In this document: positions 32,290-43,800 of the stretch, one piece after another
Layout of the letters: each line of letters begins with the position of its first letter
How positions within the stretch are numbered: position 1 is the first letter of the stretch
Origin: Guillardia theta CCMP2712
Lineage: Eukaryota > Cryptophyceae > Pyrenomonadales > Geminigeraceae
NCBI RefSeq assembly: GCF_000315625.1
Contig: NW_005434668.1
Coordinates: 969,570 to 1,033,569 of the forward strand
Direction of reading: 5' to 3'
Length of the DNA: 64,000 nt
Program-made: the position numbers and the translations under genes
The notes under the pieces: model-generated
The model's database searches: none
Seen by the model: the letters and a program-made list of their open reading frames with translations, nothing else
Told to the model about the DNA's origin: nothing

Positions 32290-33799
32290 ATGTCACAGGC
32301 GAACAGGGCAATGCTGGATTATGTAGTGTGCAGTATAGCCGGAACTGGGGTTCCCGGATATTACGAGGGCAACAGGATGACGTGCAAGATGAATTGTCCA
32401 TCGGGGATCGCCATGGGACAGGGTGACTGTATCTATGTGTCGGACCGTCAGAATCACTGCATACGACGACTGCCAGGAATCGAGGAGCAGACTGCCCCAG
32501 GGAAGGAGGATGATGTATCGACGTTCGCTGGTGTTCCCAGGAAATCTGGCATGGAAGATGGCCACAACCGGCGGGCGCTTTTCAATGAACCTGGAGGGAT
32601 ATGTTGCTTGAAGGTGGGTTCATTTCCTGTCGCCTGCTTTCATAGGCTGGCATCTGGTTTGCTTACTCGTTTGCAGAGTGGGAAAATTCTAGTTGTGGAC
32701 CGGGAGAATCATTGCATTCGTGCCATCACTGACAACCATGTGATCCATGCGTATGGCTCTAGGAGCTCTGAATCAGGATGGATGGACGCTGCTACCAGCA
32801 AAGCTCTTTTCAATCGCCCCTTTGGAATCGCTGCATCTAGCACGTAAACTTGCATGAAATTGATTGTTGGACTTTTGACAATCTGGTCTCGAAACAGCGG
32901 CGAGTTGTTCGTGGCTGACACTGGAAATCATTCTGTCCGGAAAATCGATCTCAGCGGAAATGTATCGACGTTGCTGAGTCGAAGAGACTCGAGAATCAAA
33001 GACCAGCCTCTGATCTCTCCGGTAACTCCCTGCTCCTGCTCCCATGGTCCCTTATCTAGAATGCCTCCGTTCTATGTTCGTAGGTTGGAATCTGTGTGGA
33101 TGAGCAGAATTGTGTTTATGTGAGCGAATGGGGTGGGCATCGGATTCGGCGGGTTCAACCCGATGGAAGCAGCGTAAGTTTCCACTGCCTGCTGAACTTC
33201 CAACCGACTCAACTGTGGAATTCGTTTTTCAGGTCATTTGGGTTGGCACATCTCAGAAGGGCAAGCTTGACGGAAAGGGGATCAATGGAAGTCTTTTCCA
33301 TCCAGCAGGTCAATCTAACGTGAAATGCGATCTCCATCTCATGTGCATTGCACGACAGGAATGTCGGTAGATACCAAGGGGATTGTGTATGTGGCAGACT
33401 TTGGCAATCACTGTGTCAGGTGATCTTGGGTTGTCAATACTAGGAGAGAGAGTCACGATGTCAGGCGGATCAACACTACCGGAGAGATGATCACTCTTGG
33501 AGTCGCTGGAAATGTGTTGGTGGATGATGACTACGGAAGATACGTGAGATTCGTCCTGTCGTTTTGGAGCTTCAATACTCATACCGAAGAGTAGGTCTCC
33601 TCGTCTCTGGGATGCCAAGACGGATCTGGGCCGACCGCTTCTTTCAACTCTCCCCAGGTGAAGTTTGATTCTGAGTCTTTTACCGTGAGGAACCGTGCGC
33701 ATGTTGACTCTTGATCAGGATGTTGCGGTCGATTCATGTGGGGATGTCTTTGTTGCTGATTGGGGTAGTCATTGTATAAGGAAGATTGAATTTCGTTAA
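32290..33799 (+). CDS. NHL-repeat beta-propeller protein, spliced
   Basis: Five or six NHL repeats, each with a Val/Ala-Asp-x-x-Asn-His-x-Ile/Val-Arg-x-Ile core: YVSDRQNHCIRRLPG, VVDRENHCIRAI, VADTGNHSVRKIDLSG, YVSEWGGHRIRRVQPDG, YVADFGNHCVRRI and VADWGSHCIRKI. Each repeat ends with a glycine-rich strand such as SIAGTGVPGYYEG or STFAGVPRKSG. Starts MSQANRAMLD at 32290; stops after KIEFR at 33799. Five or six introns lie between repeats, so exons match propeller blades. No signal peptide, membrane helix or other domain is visible. NHL propellers usually bind proteins or RNA; the partner cannot be told from sequence. Confidence 0.85.
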
Positions 33800-33819
33800 A
33801 TCCCTCCGAGGCTCCGAGT

Positions 33820-33920
33820 CACCGGGTACTGCCCGGCCCGGCCGGGGGGGGCCGCCCGGCAGCCCCCGCCCGGCCCGGCCGGGGGCCTGCCGCTGCCGGC
33901 GGCGGGCCCCGTCATGCAAC
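33820..33920. repeat. GC-rich palindromic island
   Basis: About 100 bases of nearly pure G and C (GCCCGGCCCGGCCGGGGG repeated with variation), 20 bases after the NHL stop codon. It can fold into strong hairpins. The sequence GCCCGGCCCGGCCGGGGG occurs twice (near 33830 and 33870). From 33920 to 34500 the DNA is GA-rich, then ordinary, with no supported gene. Confidence 0.7.
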
Positions 33921-34512
33921 GGTTACATACCCATAAGATTCAATAACGGTGAATGGGCGTCAATGCATGGGGAGGGGGTCATACTGTAGGATGCGAGAGG
34001 AGGAGAGAGGGGGAGAGAGAGAAAGACTGAAGGAAGAAGAAGATGATGATGAAGATGAAGGTGGGGGAGGATGGAAGGAGGAGAAGAATGGTGATAGGAT
34101 GAGGTTGAGGTGGGGAGAGGTGGAAAATGGGCAATGCAAGGACTTACCGGTGAGGAGAGGAAATATCGATCGAATGCTAGATGGGTTGAATGAGTGGAGA
34201 GAGAAAGATAGCATAAACAAGAAGAAGGAAAGATGACATTAGTGAGGCCAACTGCACGGGGTATTGAAGGAAGAATAAAAGGATGTCTTGAAGTTGGGTT
34301 GTGGTGGGTGCGACGGGATAGGGCCGCAATCAGCCTAGATGGGATAGGTTTTGAGTAGGTGCAGACGGCTAGAGACGAGTCTTAAGCAAGATCATTCGTC
34401 GTGTGTGGGAGCAATGAACAATTGCGATGGCTTGCGGACGCTGTTGACAGCATACCCAGGTGTGGGATCCCTTGTGCCAATCGCTACTTGATCTGGATCT
34501 GCCTTGTTCAAG

Positions 34513-36195
34513 ATGAGCAATCGAGAGAAGTTAGCTCGGCAATCCTTTCAGGTCTTCTGATCTTGAGCGTCTGATGTTAGCTGATCGATGTGATCCCTCG
34601 CCATCTTTCAGGATTTGTTTCCTATACTCTCAATGGACGAGAGACAATCGCTCGTGCAGATGTTCGAGAAAAACTCCAATCGGACCTTGACCGATGACTC
34701 TGAGGTGCCTGAACGTCTTGCTGACAAGTTTCTCTGTCCTGCTGTCTCACTCCTCCTTCCTCGGTTGTGCCGCAGATCCCTCGCAAGATTCATCAACTTG
34801 CGCTCGCCAAAGGAAGGACAGATATCGCCACCTCCATTGCCAACGCCTTTCCTGCAGTGAAAAGCTTCGCGACTCCTCAGCTGTACGGTCAGGCTGCTCC
34901 TCAACCTCAGCGAAGCTCGATCATGCCCGCTCAGCAGTACCGGCAGACGCCTGGAGCAGCTCCTGTCCAGCCCATGGCCTCAGGGCATGCACTGGGGTTT
35001 CAACAATCGCAGGGAGCGATGCAAGGAGGAGGGTATCAACCACCTACCAACCTCGGTCAACAGATGCATCATGGGCTGCAACCTTACCAGCAGCAGAGCG
35101 TCACATCCGCTGCCTCCAGCACCCTGCCGGCTGCCGGCCTCCCTCATACCACCGGCCTTACCCATCAAGGGCATACCGACACTTCGATACCGGCAAATCA
35201 GGAGGCGGGGAAGGCAGATGACGCCAATGCTGGCAAGAAGGACAAGGAGAATGAAGCTGAAAACGCTGCAAAGAAGGCGAAGGTTGATTATGATGTGCAC
35301 TGGCGTAGAAAGTTCCTGACCAGCAGAATTTGCTCACAGGAAGCTACCAAGGAGGAGTTCAACACTGATATCTTGAACAACATGGATTTGGAGAGGGAAC
35401 AGGCCGTTCTCGAATCCGTATATCAGTACAAACCATCTACTAAGTTCTTGTAAGTGACGATCATGTTGTCGGGCGTGAAAGTGGCCCGAGTGATGGCCTG
35501 CTGCAGGTGCAATGACGTACCGTTTCTCAACTATGAAAAGGTCGACGGCGATAGGAGCGGACCGCTGATCAACCGCATGAAGCAGATCGTTGGTGGTCAC
35601 GAGCAGGTGGGGAGAGTGAGGAAGGAAGAGGCGAGGGGATGATGAGCATGCAGGCGATCCAACAAGTTGAGAACTCCGCCATCGATCTCTTGTCGGTAGC
35701 GTGTGAGATGGTGAGTGGACTTGTCCGGTGTTTGCTCATCTCATGTGTTGCGGTTTACAGCATATCAGAACGATGTGCCACCGGCTCTTCGACCTCTACC
35801 AACATCGCAAGGGCAGACACACTCCCACCCTCCACTTCCACCAGGAGCCAGAAGGCGATATAGAACCTGGTTGCCATGCGAACTGGGAGGAGCAGGTGAA
35901 GGAGAGGAGGGGCGTCAAGGCTGCTGCGCAGCACGACGGTTCTGCCATGGAGGGCGCAGGAGGTGAGGCTGCAGGGGGGGAGGAAAGGTCTGGGAGAAGA
36001 TCGATCGATCTGCTGGACATCCTTTACGTGCTAGAGCGCGAGGTACATTCGTCTCCTCCTCGACTCCTCCTCTGACGCGACTTGTCTCAGCGAGGAGCGG
36101 GCTTGAAGAAGATCCTTCACCGCAACTATGCCCGGGTCGACCCTGCGCTGCTTGACTTACGTGTCGGGAAGAGAAGGCGGACGTCGGCTGAATGA
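34513..36195 (+). CDS. TAF4-like TFIID subunit, spliced
   Basis: The C-terminal part has the TAF4 layout. A histone-fold-like helix set (AIQQVENSAIDLLSVACEMH, IRTMCHRLFDLYQHRKG) is followed by a spacer and then RSIDLLDILYVLERERGAG. That last element matches the TAF4 segment before the terminal residues. TAF4 pairs with TAF12 in TFIID for RNA polymerase II initiation. The ATG at 34513 gives MSNREKLARQSFQ, then DLFPILSMDERQSLVQMF, and across an intron IPRKIHQLALAKGRTD. A Gln/Pro/Ala-rich linker and a Lys/Glu-rich segment precede VDYDVHWRRKFLTSRI. The stop follows RRRTSAE at 36195. Other upstream exons are possible. The assignment rests on recalled family features, not a search. Confidence 0.58.
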
Positions 36196-36361
36196 ATGTA
36201 AACACCTCTCACCCCCGCCATTGCGACTCCCTCTATCCTCGCATCATCGATAGACACGAATCTCCCTCTATCCTCGCATCATCGATAGACACGAATTCCA
36301 TGCAATATCCTTGGATGCTTCCCCCTTTCATCAGGGACAAGACATCAGCATCTATCCTCCT

Positions 36362-36470
36362 CGTCTCCCCTCCCCTCCCCTCCCCTCCCCTCCCCTCCCC
36401 TCACCTCCCCTCTCTTTCTCCTCGCTTCATCGCTCTCCCCTCCCCTCCCCTTCCCCGTCCATCAAACGTT
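36362..36470. repeat. CTCCC-rich pyrimidine tract
   Basis: About ten CTCCC units followed by CTCTCCCC-type DNA, 110-250 bases upstream of the WDR76-like start codon. Such tracts commonly sit in promoters of this window, but a role is not shown. Confidence 0.8.
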
Positions 36471-36548
36471 CCTCACTGTCCCCCCCGTTCCCCCGTTCCC
36501 TCCCTTCCTGTATCCGTCGCCCGCCTCCCCGCCACTCTCCGCTACCCT

Positions 36549-36555
36549 TATAAAG
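36549..36555 (+). promoter_or_regulatory. TATA box of WDR76-like gene
   Basis: TATAAAG, 60 bases before the ATG at 36615, just after a long pyrimidine tract. Spacing is compatible with a short 5' leader. It is the clearest TATA box seen in the window. Confidence 0.55.
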
Positions 36556-36614
36556 GCGGAGACTCTCGCGCTCCCGGCCCTTGTTATCATCGCAGACAGG
36601 GAGAGCGGGAGACC

Positions 36615-38159
36615 ATGGGCGTCGCCAGGAAGCGTTCACGAGCTCTTGCTGTGGAGGAGGTGCAGGAGAAAGAGATGGTGGAGGTGAAGGAGAAGGGGAA
36701 GAAGGGGAAGAAGGGGAAGAAGGGGAAGGAGGTGAAGGAGGAGGTGGAGGAGGCAGCAGGCGAGAACGACTACGAGGAGAGGAGGAAGCTGAACATCGCA
36801 AGGAACCAGGAGATCCTGTCCTCCCTCATGATCCAGCAGGAGAAGCTGGCGATGGAAGAGCTCAAGACCAAGGAGGCCCCCAAGAGGTTCCAGAAGAAGG
36901 AGAAGAGCGCCCCGTCCGAGCCCCATCCCCTCAGGCGATCAACCCGTGGCAAGGTGCAGGAGGAAGGCTCCAAGGACGGAGAGCATAAGGTGGTAGAGCA
37001 GCCGGCAGAGACGAAGGATGTGAAGACGCTGGAAGACATCGATATGAGATCACCGGCCAGCTGTGTCGCTGATGTGACCGGCGAGGAGCTGACCGTCTTC
37101 CACGAGAGCGTGAGGGACCGAGGAGAGGTCAAGCGCGTCTCGCACTCGGATGGACGAGCTTACCATGCCAAGCTCAAGGCTATGGCACTGAGCAGCCAGG
37201 ATTCCGTCACCTCCCGCCACCCTCCCTCCCGGGTCAAGGTCGTCAAGGAGCGAATTTTCTCAATGGCCTTCCACCCAGGGCGCAAGGCGCTGGTTGCTGC
37301 TGGTGACAAGTGGGGACAGGTCGGGTTCCTCGACATCGGGTCGGATGCTGCTGCCTCCTCCTGGAGCGAGCGAGTGTTCGTGTTCCGCCCGCACATCCGC
37401 CCAGTCACCAGCCTACTACACGACAAGGAGGGCAGCAGGATGTGGTCGTGCAGCTACGACGGGTCTGTGCGATGCCTGGACTACAGCAAGGGATGCTTCT
37501 CGTGCATCTTCGACTCGGACGAAGTGATGTTCACTGACCTCGGCATGAGCTGCGATGGCAGGACTCTGCTCGCCGCCACCAACGATGGGGACCTCTTCCT
37601 CCTAGACCCTACAGGCAGCAGGAGCAGGGAGCCGCTCTCTGTCCTTGACGTGCATGAGAGGAAGGTTTCATCCGTCCACTTCCATCCTACCGACCCCAAC
37701 CTGTTCGTGACCGCCAGCAACGACCAGTCAGTCCGGCTCTGGGACCAGCGCAAGGTGGTACGCTCGAAGCCGCTGGGCTCGCTCAGCCATGGCCTCGGAG
37801 TTACCTCCGCCTTCTTCGCTCCCTGCGGCTCGGGCAAGGTTGTCACGACCTGCAACGACAACTACATCAGGATCTGGGACTCCAAGAAAGAAGACAAGGT
37901 AGTGAAGGTGAAGCACAACAACGAGACGGGTCGCTACATCACCAACTTCCGAGCCTTGTGGGACCCAAAGTCGTCCGACACGATCGTAGTCGGAAGCATG
38001 AACAAGAATCTTGACATCATCGCGGCTGACGGCTCCTACGTCGCCTCGATCTCGGATGACAACTGTACGGCGATTCCTGCGGTCAATGCCATCCATTGCT
38101 CCCTTGACTTGATCGCCTCTGGCAACGGCTCGGGATACGTCAACGTATGGCATTGTTAG
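36615..38159 (+). CDS. WDR76: WD40 protein of the WDR76 / CMR1 type
   Basis: Intron-less 514-aa protein. The N-terminus is basic (MGVARKRSRALAVEE) with repeated KKGKKGK. It is followed by RKLNIARNQEILSSLMIQ and PLRRSTRGKVQE, both typical of the CMR1/WDR76 N-region. WD40 blades follow: HPGRKALVAAGDKWGQVGF, FRPHIRPVTSLLHD, MWSCSYDGSVRCLDYSKG, HPTDPNLFVTASNDQSVRLW, GSGKVVTTCNDNYIRIWDS and NNETGRYITNFRALWDPKS. The last strand is SGNGSGYVNVWHC. Family members bind DNA and chromatin and act with DDB1-type ligases in the DNA-damage response. The WDR76 signature FxAxWDPK is present. The start is chosen because the frame upstream is only pyrimidine-rich DNA, and a TATA box precedes this ATG. Confidence 0.88.
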   Translation: MGVARKRSRALAVEEVQEKEMVEVKEKGKKGKKGKKGKEVKEEVEEAAGENDYEERRKLNIARNQEILSSLMIQQEKLAMEELKTKEAPKRFQKKEKSAPSEPHPLRRSTRGKVQEEGSKDGEHKVVEQPAETKDVKTLEDIDMRSPASCVADVTGEELTVFHESVRDRGEVKRVSHSDGRAYHAKLKAMALSSQDSVTSRHPPSRVKVVKERIFSMAFHPGRKALVAAGDKWGQVGFLDIGSDAAASSWSERVFVFRPHIRPVTSLLHDKEGSRMWSCSYDGSVRCLDYSKGCFSCIFDSDEVMFTDLGMSCDGRTLLAATNDGDLFLLDPTGSRSREPLSVLDVHERKVSSVHFHPTDPNLFVTASNDQSVRLWDQRKVVRSKPLGSLSHGLGVTSAFFAPCGSGKVVTTCNDNYIRIWDSKKEDKVVKVKHNNETGRYITNFRALWDPKSSDTIVVGSMNKNLDIIAADGSYVASISDDNCTAIPAVNAIHCSLDLIASGNGSGYVNVWHC

Positions 38160-38404
38160 ATCTGCGTGTCATTTTCAGCGCGTTGGGGGGGAAATGTGAG
38201 TGAAGTGAAATAGTCTTGCTGGTTGTGAAATAGAAGATGAGAGGGGTTAAAGGAATTTGATTTCGCTTCTTGGTTTGTTCGTATGCACAAGGAAATATAA
38301 AATTGTAAGCTACATGTCTACTCGTCTCTCGTCCTCACTCGCATCAAATCCCCCAAAGTGCAGTAAGCAACAAGAAAACAATTTAGTCGGGATGGTGGGA
38401 AGAA

Positions 38405-39585
38405 CTAGACCTCATCAGTCTTTGGCAGGACGGAGAGAGCATGCTGTTTGAGTATGACCGTCTCTCGTCTTATCACCCAGGCGCACACGATCGATAGCGT
38501 TTCAAGAAACAAGATCACGACAGTCGCGATGAAGACCGGCGAGCTGGCATCCCCCACAAATGCTTTGAGGCACTTGGACGTGGTTATGCACTGGCTGCTC
38601 TTCTTCGCATCGCACATCCCCGATGGAAGGCAGCAGTCCAGCCCGATCGTCTCACTCAGGGTGGGGATGCAAGTGTTGTTCCAGGAGCAGGCAGGATGGT
38701 AGACGACGGTGTTGTTGGACGACGTTGTGTTGGCAGCAATGCAGGCGTGAGGTATGAAGTCTTGGAGGTACATCTGCAACAGAGCCGTCAGAGAGGAGCA
38801 GATGCAAGCACGGAGCATGATCGCACCCAGTTGAAATCTTGATATTCTTGATCCAAGACAACCAGAAGATCTTTCGGGACCTTGTCCAATCTCTTGAGCA
38901 GCATGATAGCTGTGGCGAACGCCAAGATCTGCATGATCACGACAAAGCAGACTGCAAGTACGTATCCGCACAACCAGGAGGGTCTCCGACTGATGGCTCC
39001 CATGAACCCCAGCCCCGATGTCACAATGGACAGAACTCCCAGGACGATCAAGACCGAGGAAGGAGCGAAGAAGTAGGAAGGAATGTTCGACCTGCCTGTC
39101 GCACAATCGCACACCGGAGAGACGCTACTGCAGAACGGCATCCCCAGACACGATGGGTCTGAGCATTCCTGATAGCAGTAGTGCTTGAGGGCCAGCTTCA
39201 GCTTGCTGCTCATGTGCTGACCTTTCCTCATGGATATCGAACCCATTCCAAGGAAAATGCAACCGATGAGAAATATCAGCACAGCGTCCGCACCAAGGAA
39301 GAAGAGGGCCCAACATAGGCGAGACCGACGAGGACGTGAATCGGCATGAGGATGCTCGGCGTCGCCTTTCGCCGCTCCTCCCTCGCGCTCGTCCTTATCG
39401 TCCGAATGCTGCGTGTAGTCTCCCCTGGATTTTGCAGGTGCCTCGGGCCTTGCAGGTGCCTCGGTGGAGGAGAGGTGTGAATGCCCCAACGATTCAATGC
39501 TGATGTGATTGAGCGTAACTTCCATGTCTCTGCTCGTGAGATGAGCCGATGACATCTCGACGTCCATGTTGGAGTTGGTCGGCAT
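38405..39585 (-). CDS. Tetraspanin-like four-helix membrane protein, two exons
   Basis: Exons 38827-39585 and 38405-38773, joined in phase over a 53-base intron, give 375 aa. A long polar cytosolic N-terminus starts MPTNSNMDVEMSS. The helices are LCWALFFLGADAVLIFLIG, VLIVLGVLSIVTSGLGFMG, LAVCFVVIMQILAFATAIML, and near the end FIATVVILFLETLSIVCAW. The loop before the fourth helix is long and Cys-rich (HPACSWNNTC, LDCCLPSGMC) with Asn-glycosylation sites, like the tetraspanin large loop. The first loop is also unusually long and Cys-rich (HYCYQECSDPSC, SPVCDCATG). The exact tetraspanin Cys-Cys-Gly is replaced by DCCLPSG. It most likely organises membrane protein complexes. Confidence 0.78.
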
Positions 39586-40139
39586 GACTGACCTACCGCC
39601 TTGTTTTTAACACCAGGAACAGTTTCCAATACCAGCAACTGCCAAGGGCCCAGCTAGGATAAGTGGTTCTGCTGAAAGCTTTCAGATCATAGGCTCTTGC
39701 AAGCGATGCTCTTCATTCTCCTGATGTGAACAAGCCCTTCATGCAGAATCCTGCCACAGACAACAATGAGCACAAGTAAGCGACCATCAGCAGCGCAACT
39801 AGCCTAGTCTGAAAGCTTCTGAACCTTGGCTATCATCAGGTTTGAATCAACAAGATAACATACATGTTTCAGCAAAATCATCTGGTAACAAAACTGCTTC
39901 ACTCTGTGATTGAACTGACCCGAACACCCCTTTCCCCCCGCGCGCTTCCTCATTGACGACATAATACACACAGGACCATGCTTACACCATATCCACCTCT
40001 ACTACAAGACACCTTTGCTCTCCTCTTCCTCCTCTCCTCTTCCTCCTCTCCTCTCGCGGCTCATCCTCCTCTTCCACCCCATTGCACAAGCTTCAACGAC
40101 ATGGCACTGTGCCGAAACTTTCCCCCAAGATCACCCCAC

Positions 40140-40560
40140 CCCTTACGTACCATTTGTTAGATACCTGTCAATTATACCCCCTCATTCCCATTGATGTACC
40201 CCCTTCTTGGTCATGCTAGAGTACCCTACCCATCTTAAAATAAACTTCCACAATATTGACTATATGGCCAAAAACTCAACCATAATTGACTAAAACAAAA
40301 GGCAGTACCCCTGTTTTTTTACATGTACTATCCCACCATTCCCCAAGTATTGAGGACCCCACCTTTTCACCCACCCCACCCCATAGAACATTTCGAATCA
40401 CCCCTACTGTTCCTGCCATCCCTCCATCTCTTCACCCACCCGTCCTCATGAATATTTGGAACCACCCCTACCTTTCTCCTCCAAATTGAGTTTGTACCCC
40501 ACCATACCCATGATAAACTGTAACTTCGATGCTACCCCTCCTCTTCCCCGATCTTTGTGC
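40140..40560. repeat. C-rich (GGGGT on minus) island 3
   Basis: The plus strand is rich in CCCC runs (ACCCCACC, TACCCCC, CACCCACCCCACCCC), so the G-rich strand is the minus one, opposite to the other four islands. Interior words such as TACCCC and CCACCATTCCC mirror the other islands. No gene is supported. It is followed directly by a palindrome, a hairpin and a CCCGGGC island. Confidence 0.6.
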
Positions 40561-40574
40561 CTTATCCTATGGTA

Positions 40575-40588
40575 GGGTCATATGACCC
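40575..40588. other. Perfect 14-base palindrome GGGTCATATGACCC
   Basis: Both strands read GGGTCATATGACCC. It lies at the junction between C-rich island 3 and the GC-rich part. It could be a protein-binding site; no function is shown. Confidence 0.6.
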
Positions 40589-40629
40589 CTCATCGTCCGG
40601 CGAAACGGGCTGACCCGAGCACCTTACTG

Positions 40630-40681
40630 AAAGTTAAGTTAAAGTTAAGACTACCAGATTTTGATTTTTTAACTTAACTTT
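40630..40681. other. AT-rich hairpin with perfect 14-base arms
   Basis: AAAGTTAAGTTAAA at 40630-40643 is matched by its reverse complement at 40668-40681, with a 24-base loop. The right arm shares TTTTTAACTTAACTT exactly with 6695-6709 beside the tandem array. It sits between C-rich island 3 and the CCCGGGC island at 40708-40735. Confidence 0.75.
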
Positions 40682-40896
40682 GAGTAAAAGGGGAGTACCG
40701 TACTCAGAGGCCCGGGCAGGCCCGGGGGCCTCACAGCGTCCGGACTGTAGGAATGCGACTAGTCAATTGTCGGGTGAAAAATGGCGGACAGGGGAAAGTG
40801 AAGAGAAGGGAGTGGGAGACAAGGACGAGGAGAGAGGAGAGAGGAAGGGAAGTAGATCGTTGTTTGATGGGTGAAGGAATCTAGAGGAAGAGGAGA

Positions 40897-43800
40897 ATGC
40901 AGATGTTAAAGAATCTACTTCATGCCATGATCTTTGTTCGGGTTGTGTGGGCACATGGAGGCTCGGGTTGCTCAGGTACGTGGGAAAGCAAGATGTTTGC
41001 GCATTGAGAACGATCCAGCCAATATCCACTCATGTGATGAGATGTGGTTTACACAACTGGTCGACCATTCAAGTTGGAGTGATATGGTGATCATATTGTG
41101 CCAGTGACGATGTTAGTAACTCTGTACAGGCAACCTATCGGCAAAGATATTTCGTTTGCAAGTGCGATCAGGCGTCTGTGAGAATCACGGTAGGTCAGAG
41201 CTCTAAAGCTCATTGACTGCTCTGCCCATAGGATGCGACGAAGAAGCTTCAGACAATTTTTTTCTACTTTGGGAACGAGGACTCAGTGGAGCTGTGAGAG
41301 TTGGCTGGCTAGAATCTCCTTGACTTGTCATGTTGCCCAGCTACGTCAACAACACAGGGCTGATGTGGGAGTCAGCTAGTGAGTTCGATGCCGTCATGGT
41401 CTTCTTAGAGCATCGGTATTACGGCAAGGTCCAACTTTCGCATCTCATCTCGGCTGTGCCTGACATGCTGCGAATCTCCTTCTGATGCAGTCCGTCTTGT
41501 TCGAACCAGGACGAGAAGGTAGTCTGCAAGACATTCGCGTTCTCTTGCTGGCCGCGAGCAAGTGTGACCAAGGAAGGCAGGTTGTATGGAGTTTCTTACC
41601 ACCGATCAAGCGCTCCTCGATGCGTCTCAGTTCCTGAGCACTCTGAAAGCAAACCCGAAGGAAATCCTCCCCAAGAAGATAAGCAAGAAGCCAGTAGGAC
41701 CCATCATCGGCTTCGGAGGAAGCTACGGGGGAATGATCGCGTCTTGGTTCCGGATGCGCTTTCCTCATGTGAGTCCGAGCAGGGGACATTTAGAAAGCGT
41801 GTGACGTCCTCCCCTCAAGCTGATCGATGGAGTTATTGCTGGATCCGCGCCCATCCTCTCCTTCGAAGGTCTTCGCCCAGCCTACGACAACGGAGGATAC
41901 ATGCGGGTTGTCACCCAAGATGCATCCCCGTTGTGCGCTAGAAACTTCCTGCGGGCTCAGAAGGCTGTCTACTCAGTATCACAGTCGGAGGAGGGGAGGG
42001 AGTTTCTGAAGGAGGCGCTGCTCCTGTGCGTGCCTCCTGCCGCATGGCGACAAGCAGTCCTGACGGGTGCTGTCAGGTGTGAAGACTTTGCGAGGGAAGA
42101 GATTTTGGTTCTCGCTCCTCCCATGCTCCCTTCGTCTTATGCTCTGCAGAATCTTATCTCCTGGATGCAAGACCCCTGGTCCTTCCTGGCCATGGGCGAG
42201 TACCCGTACAGCTCCTCCTACCTCACGCACGGTTGCTCCCTTCCCGCCTCCTTCCTTCCATCTTTACTCGTCCCATCCCTCATACTGTCAAGGACTACTT
42301 CGCCTCTCTCTTCCACTTGTTCCATCTGTTGTTCTTAATTCGTCTTTGCGCTCTGTCTCCTTCCTCCGCGTTGACGTTTGTTTCATCAGGAAAATGCAAT
42401 TTACCACCCAAGCCGCTGAGCTTTGCCTGCCAATATCTTGAGATGTACAGTGATGATGGGATAACATACAGTGATGTTTGTTGCAACAGACAGGCAAAAT
42501 CGATCGATTTGCCCGAATTGTTGAACGCGAGTGAGTGAAGCCAACCGATTGATGGTGTTTGTTGACATGTTGGGTTTGACAATAGCAAGATATGCTCTTG
42601 GAGTTTTCTACAATTGCAGTCAGGTAGATGATGAATCTGCTTCCCTGATTGCTCGACGGCCCGTAATCGCAGCAACATACTCACAGCTCAAACTTCTTTT
42701 CCCCTGTGATGAAGAACTGCAGGACGTTCAATGCTTCTTCAATGGGAACAGCAAACAAATGCAGATTCCAAGAAAGATGGGGTCCATAAAACGATTTCAT
42801 TCAAAGGAAGGCAGGAAGAAAGCGGAGGGAGCTGACCTGAGTTGTGTTGGTGACTGGGGATATCAATGGTGCACGGAAATGTTTCAACCCTTCTCAAACA
42901 ATGGCATCGATGATATGTAGAGCTATACTTCTCGAGCTATACTTCTCTTGCTTTCCTTCTTCTTGTTGCACTCCTTTCCTCCTCCTCCTTTCGGCTCCTC
43001 GTTCTGCACTTCTGTGTTCCCCTCCTCCTCCTCCTCCCCTCTCGTTCCTCCTCCTCGCTGTTCTCTCCTCCTCCTCCTCCTCCTCCTCCTTGCTCATCGT
43101 TGCCATACCATCTCCCCTCCCGTCGCCTACCTTCTCCTTCTCAACAGTGAAACAGGTTTTGGCCTCCTCACCTCTGGAATGCTGAAAGTGCGATCGCGGT
43201 GAGCGATGATAACGCTCGTGTGGAACGTTTGAGAATTTTCCCAGGGTTGCAAGGAGGCCTGGGGAGTGAAACCACGGTCGCACTGGGCAGTTGTGAGGTA
43301 AAGTGGACAGGAGGATCGAACATGGTGTCGCACATGATATGTCAGCTCGTGAAGTTGGTGACCAAAGTTGTTTGACATGTAGTCTCGACCTGTAGGTTCG
43401 GTGACAGAGACCTTTCCGCTGCCTCAAACATCTTGTTCTCCAACGGCCTTCTCGATCCATGGTGAACTGACTTGTTCTTATTTCGTCGCTTCTTACTTTC
43501 CTTGCAGGTATGTTGGAGGTGTTCTTAAAAACGTCTCAAGCAACGTTAGAGCGGTCTGTACTTAGAACCAGACAATACACGATCATGAAAATCACATGAT
43601 GATGATGATGACGACGACGATGATGATGATGGAGATGATGGCAATGATGGAGATGATGATGACGATGATGGAGATGATGATGATGGCAATGATGATGATG
43701 ATGATGATGATGATGGCAATGATGGAGATGATAATGATGACGATGATGATGACGATGGAGATGATGGCGGTGATGATGATGATACAAACAGATTGTTCTC

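Noticed and set aside
36636-36926. Leu-rich minus-strand ORF
   Set aside because: Reverse of Lys/Glu/Gly-rich codons of the WDR76-like N-terminus.
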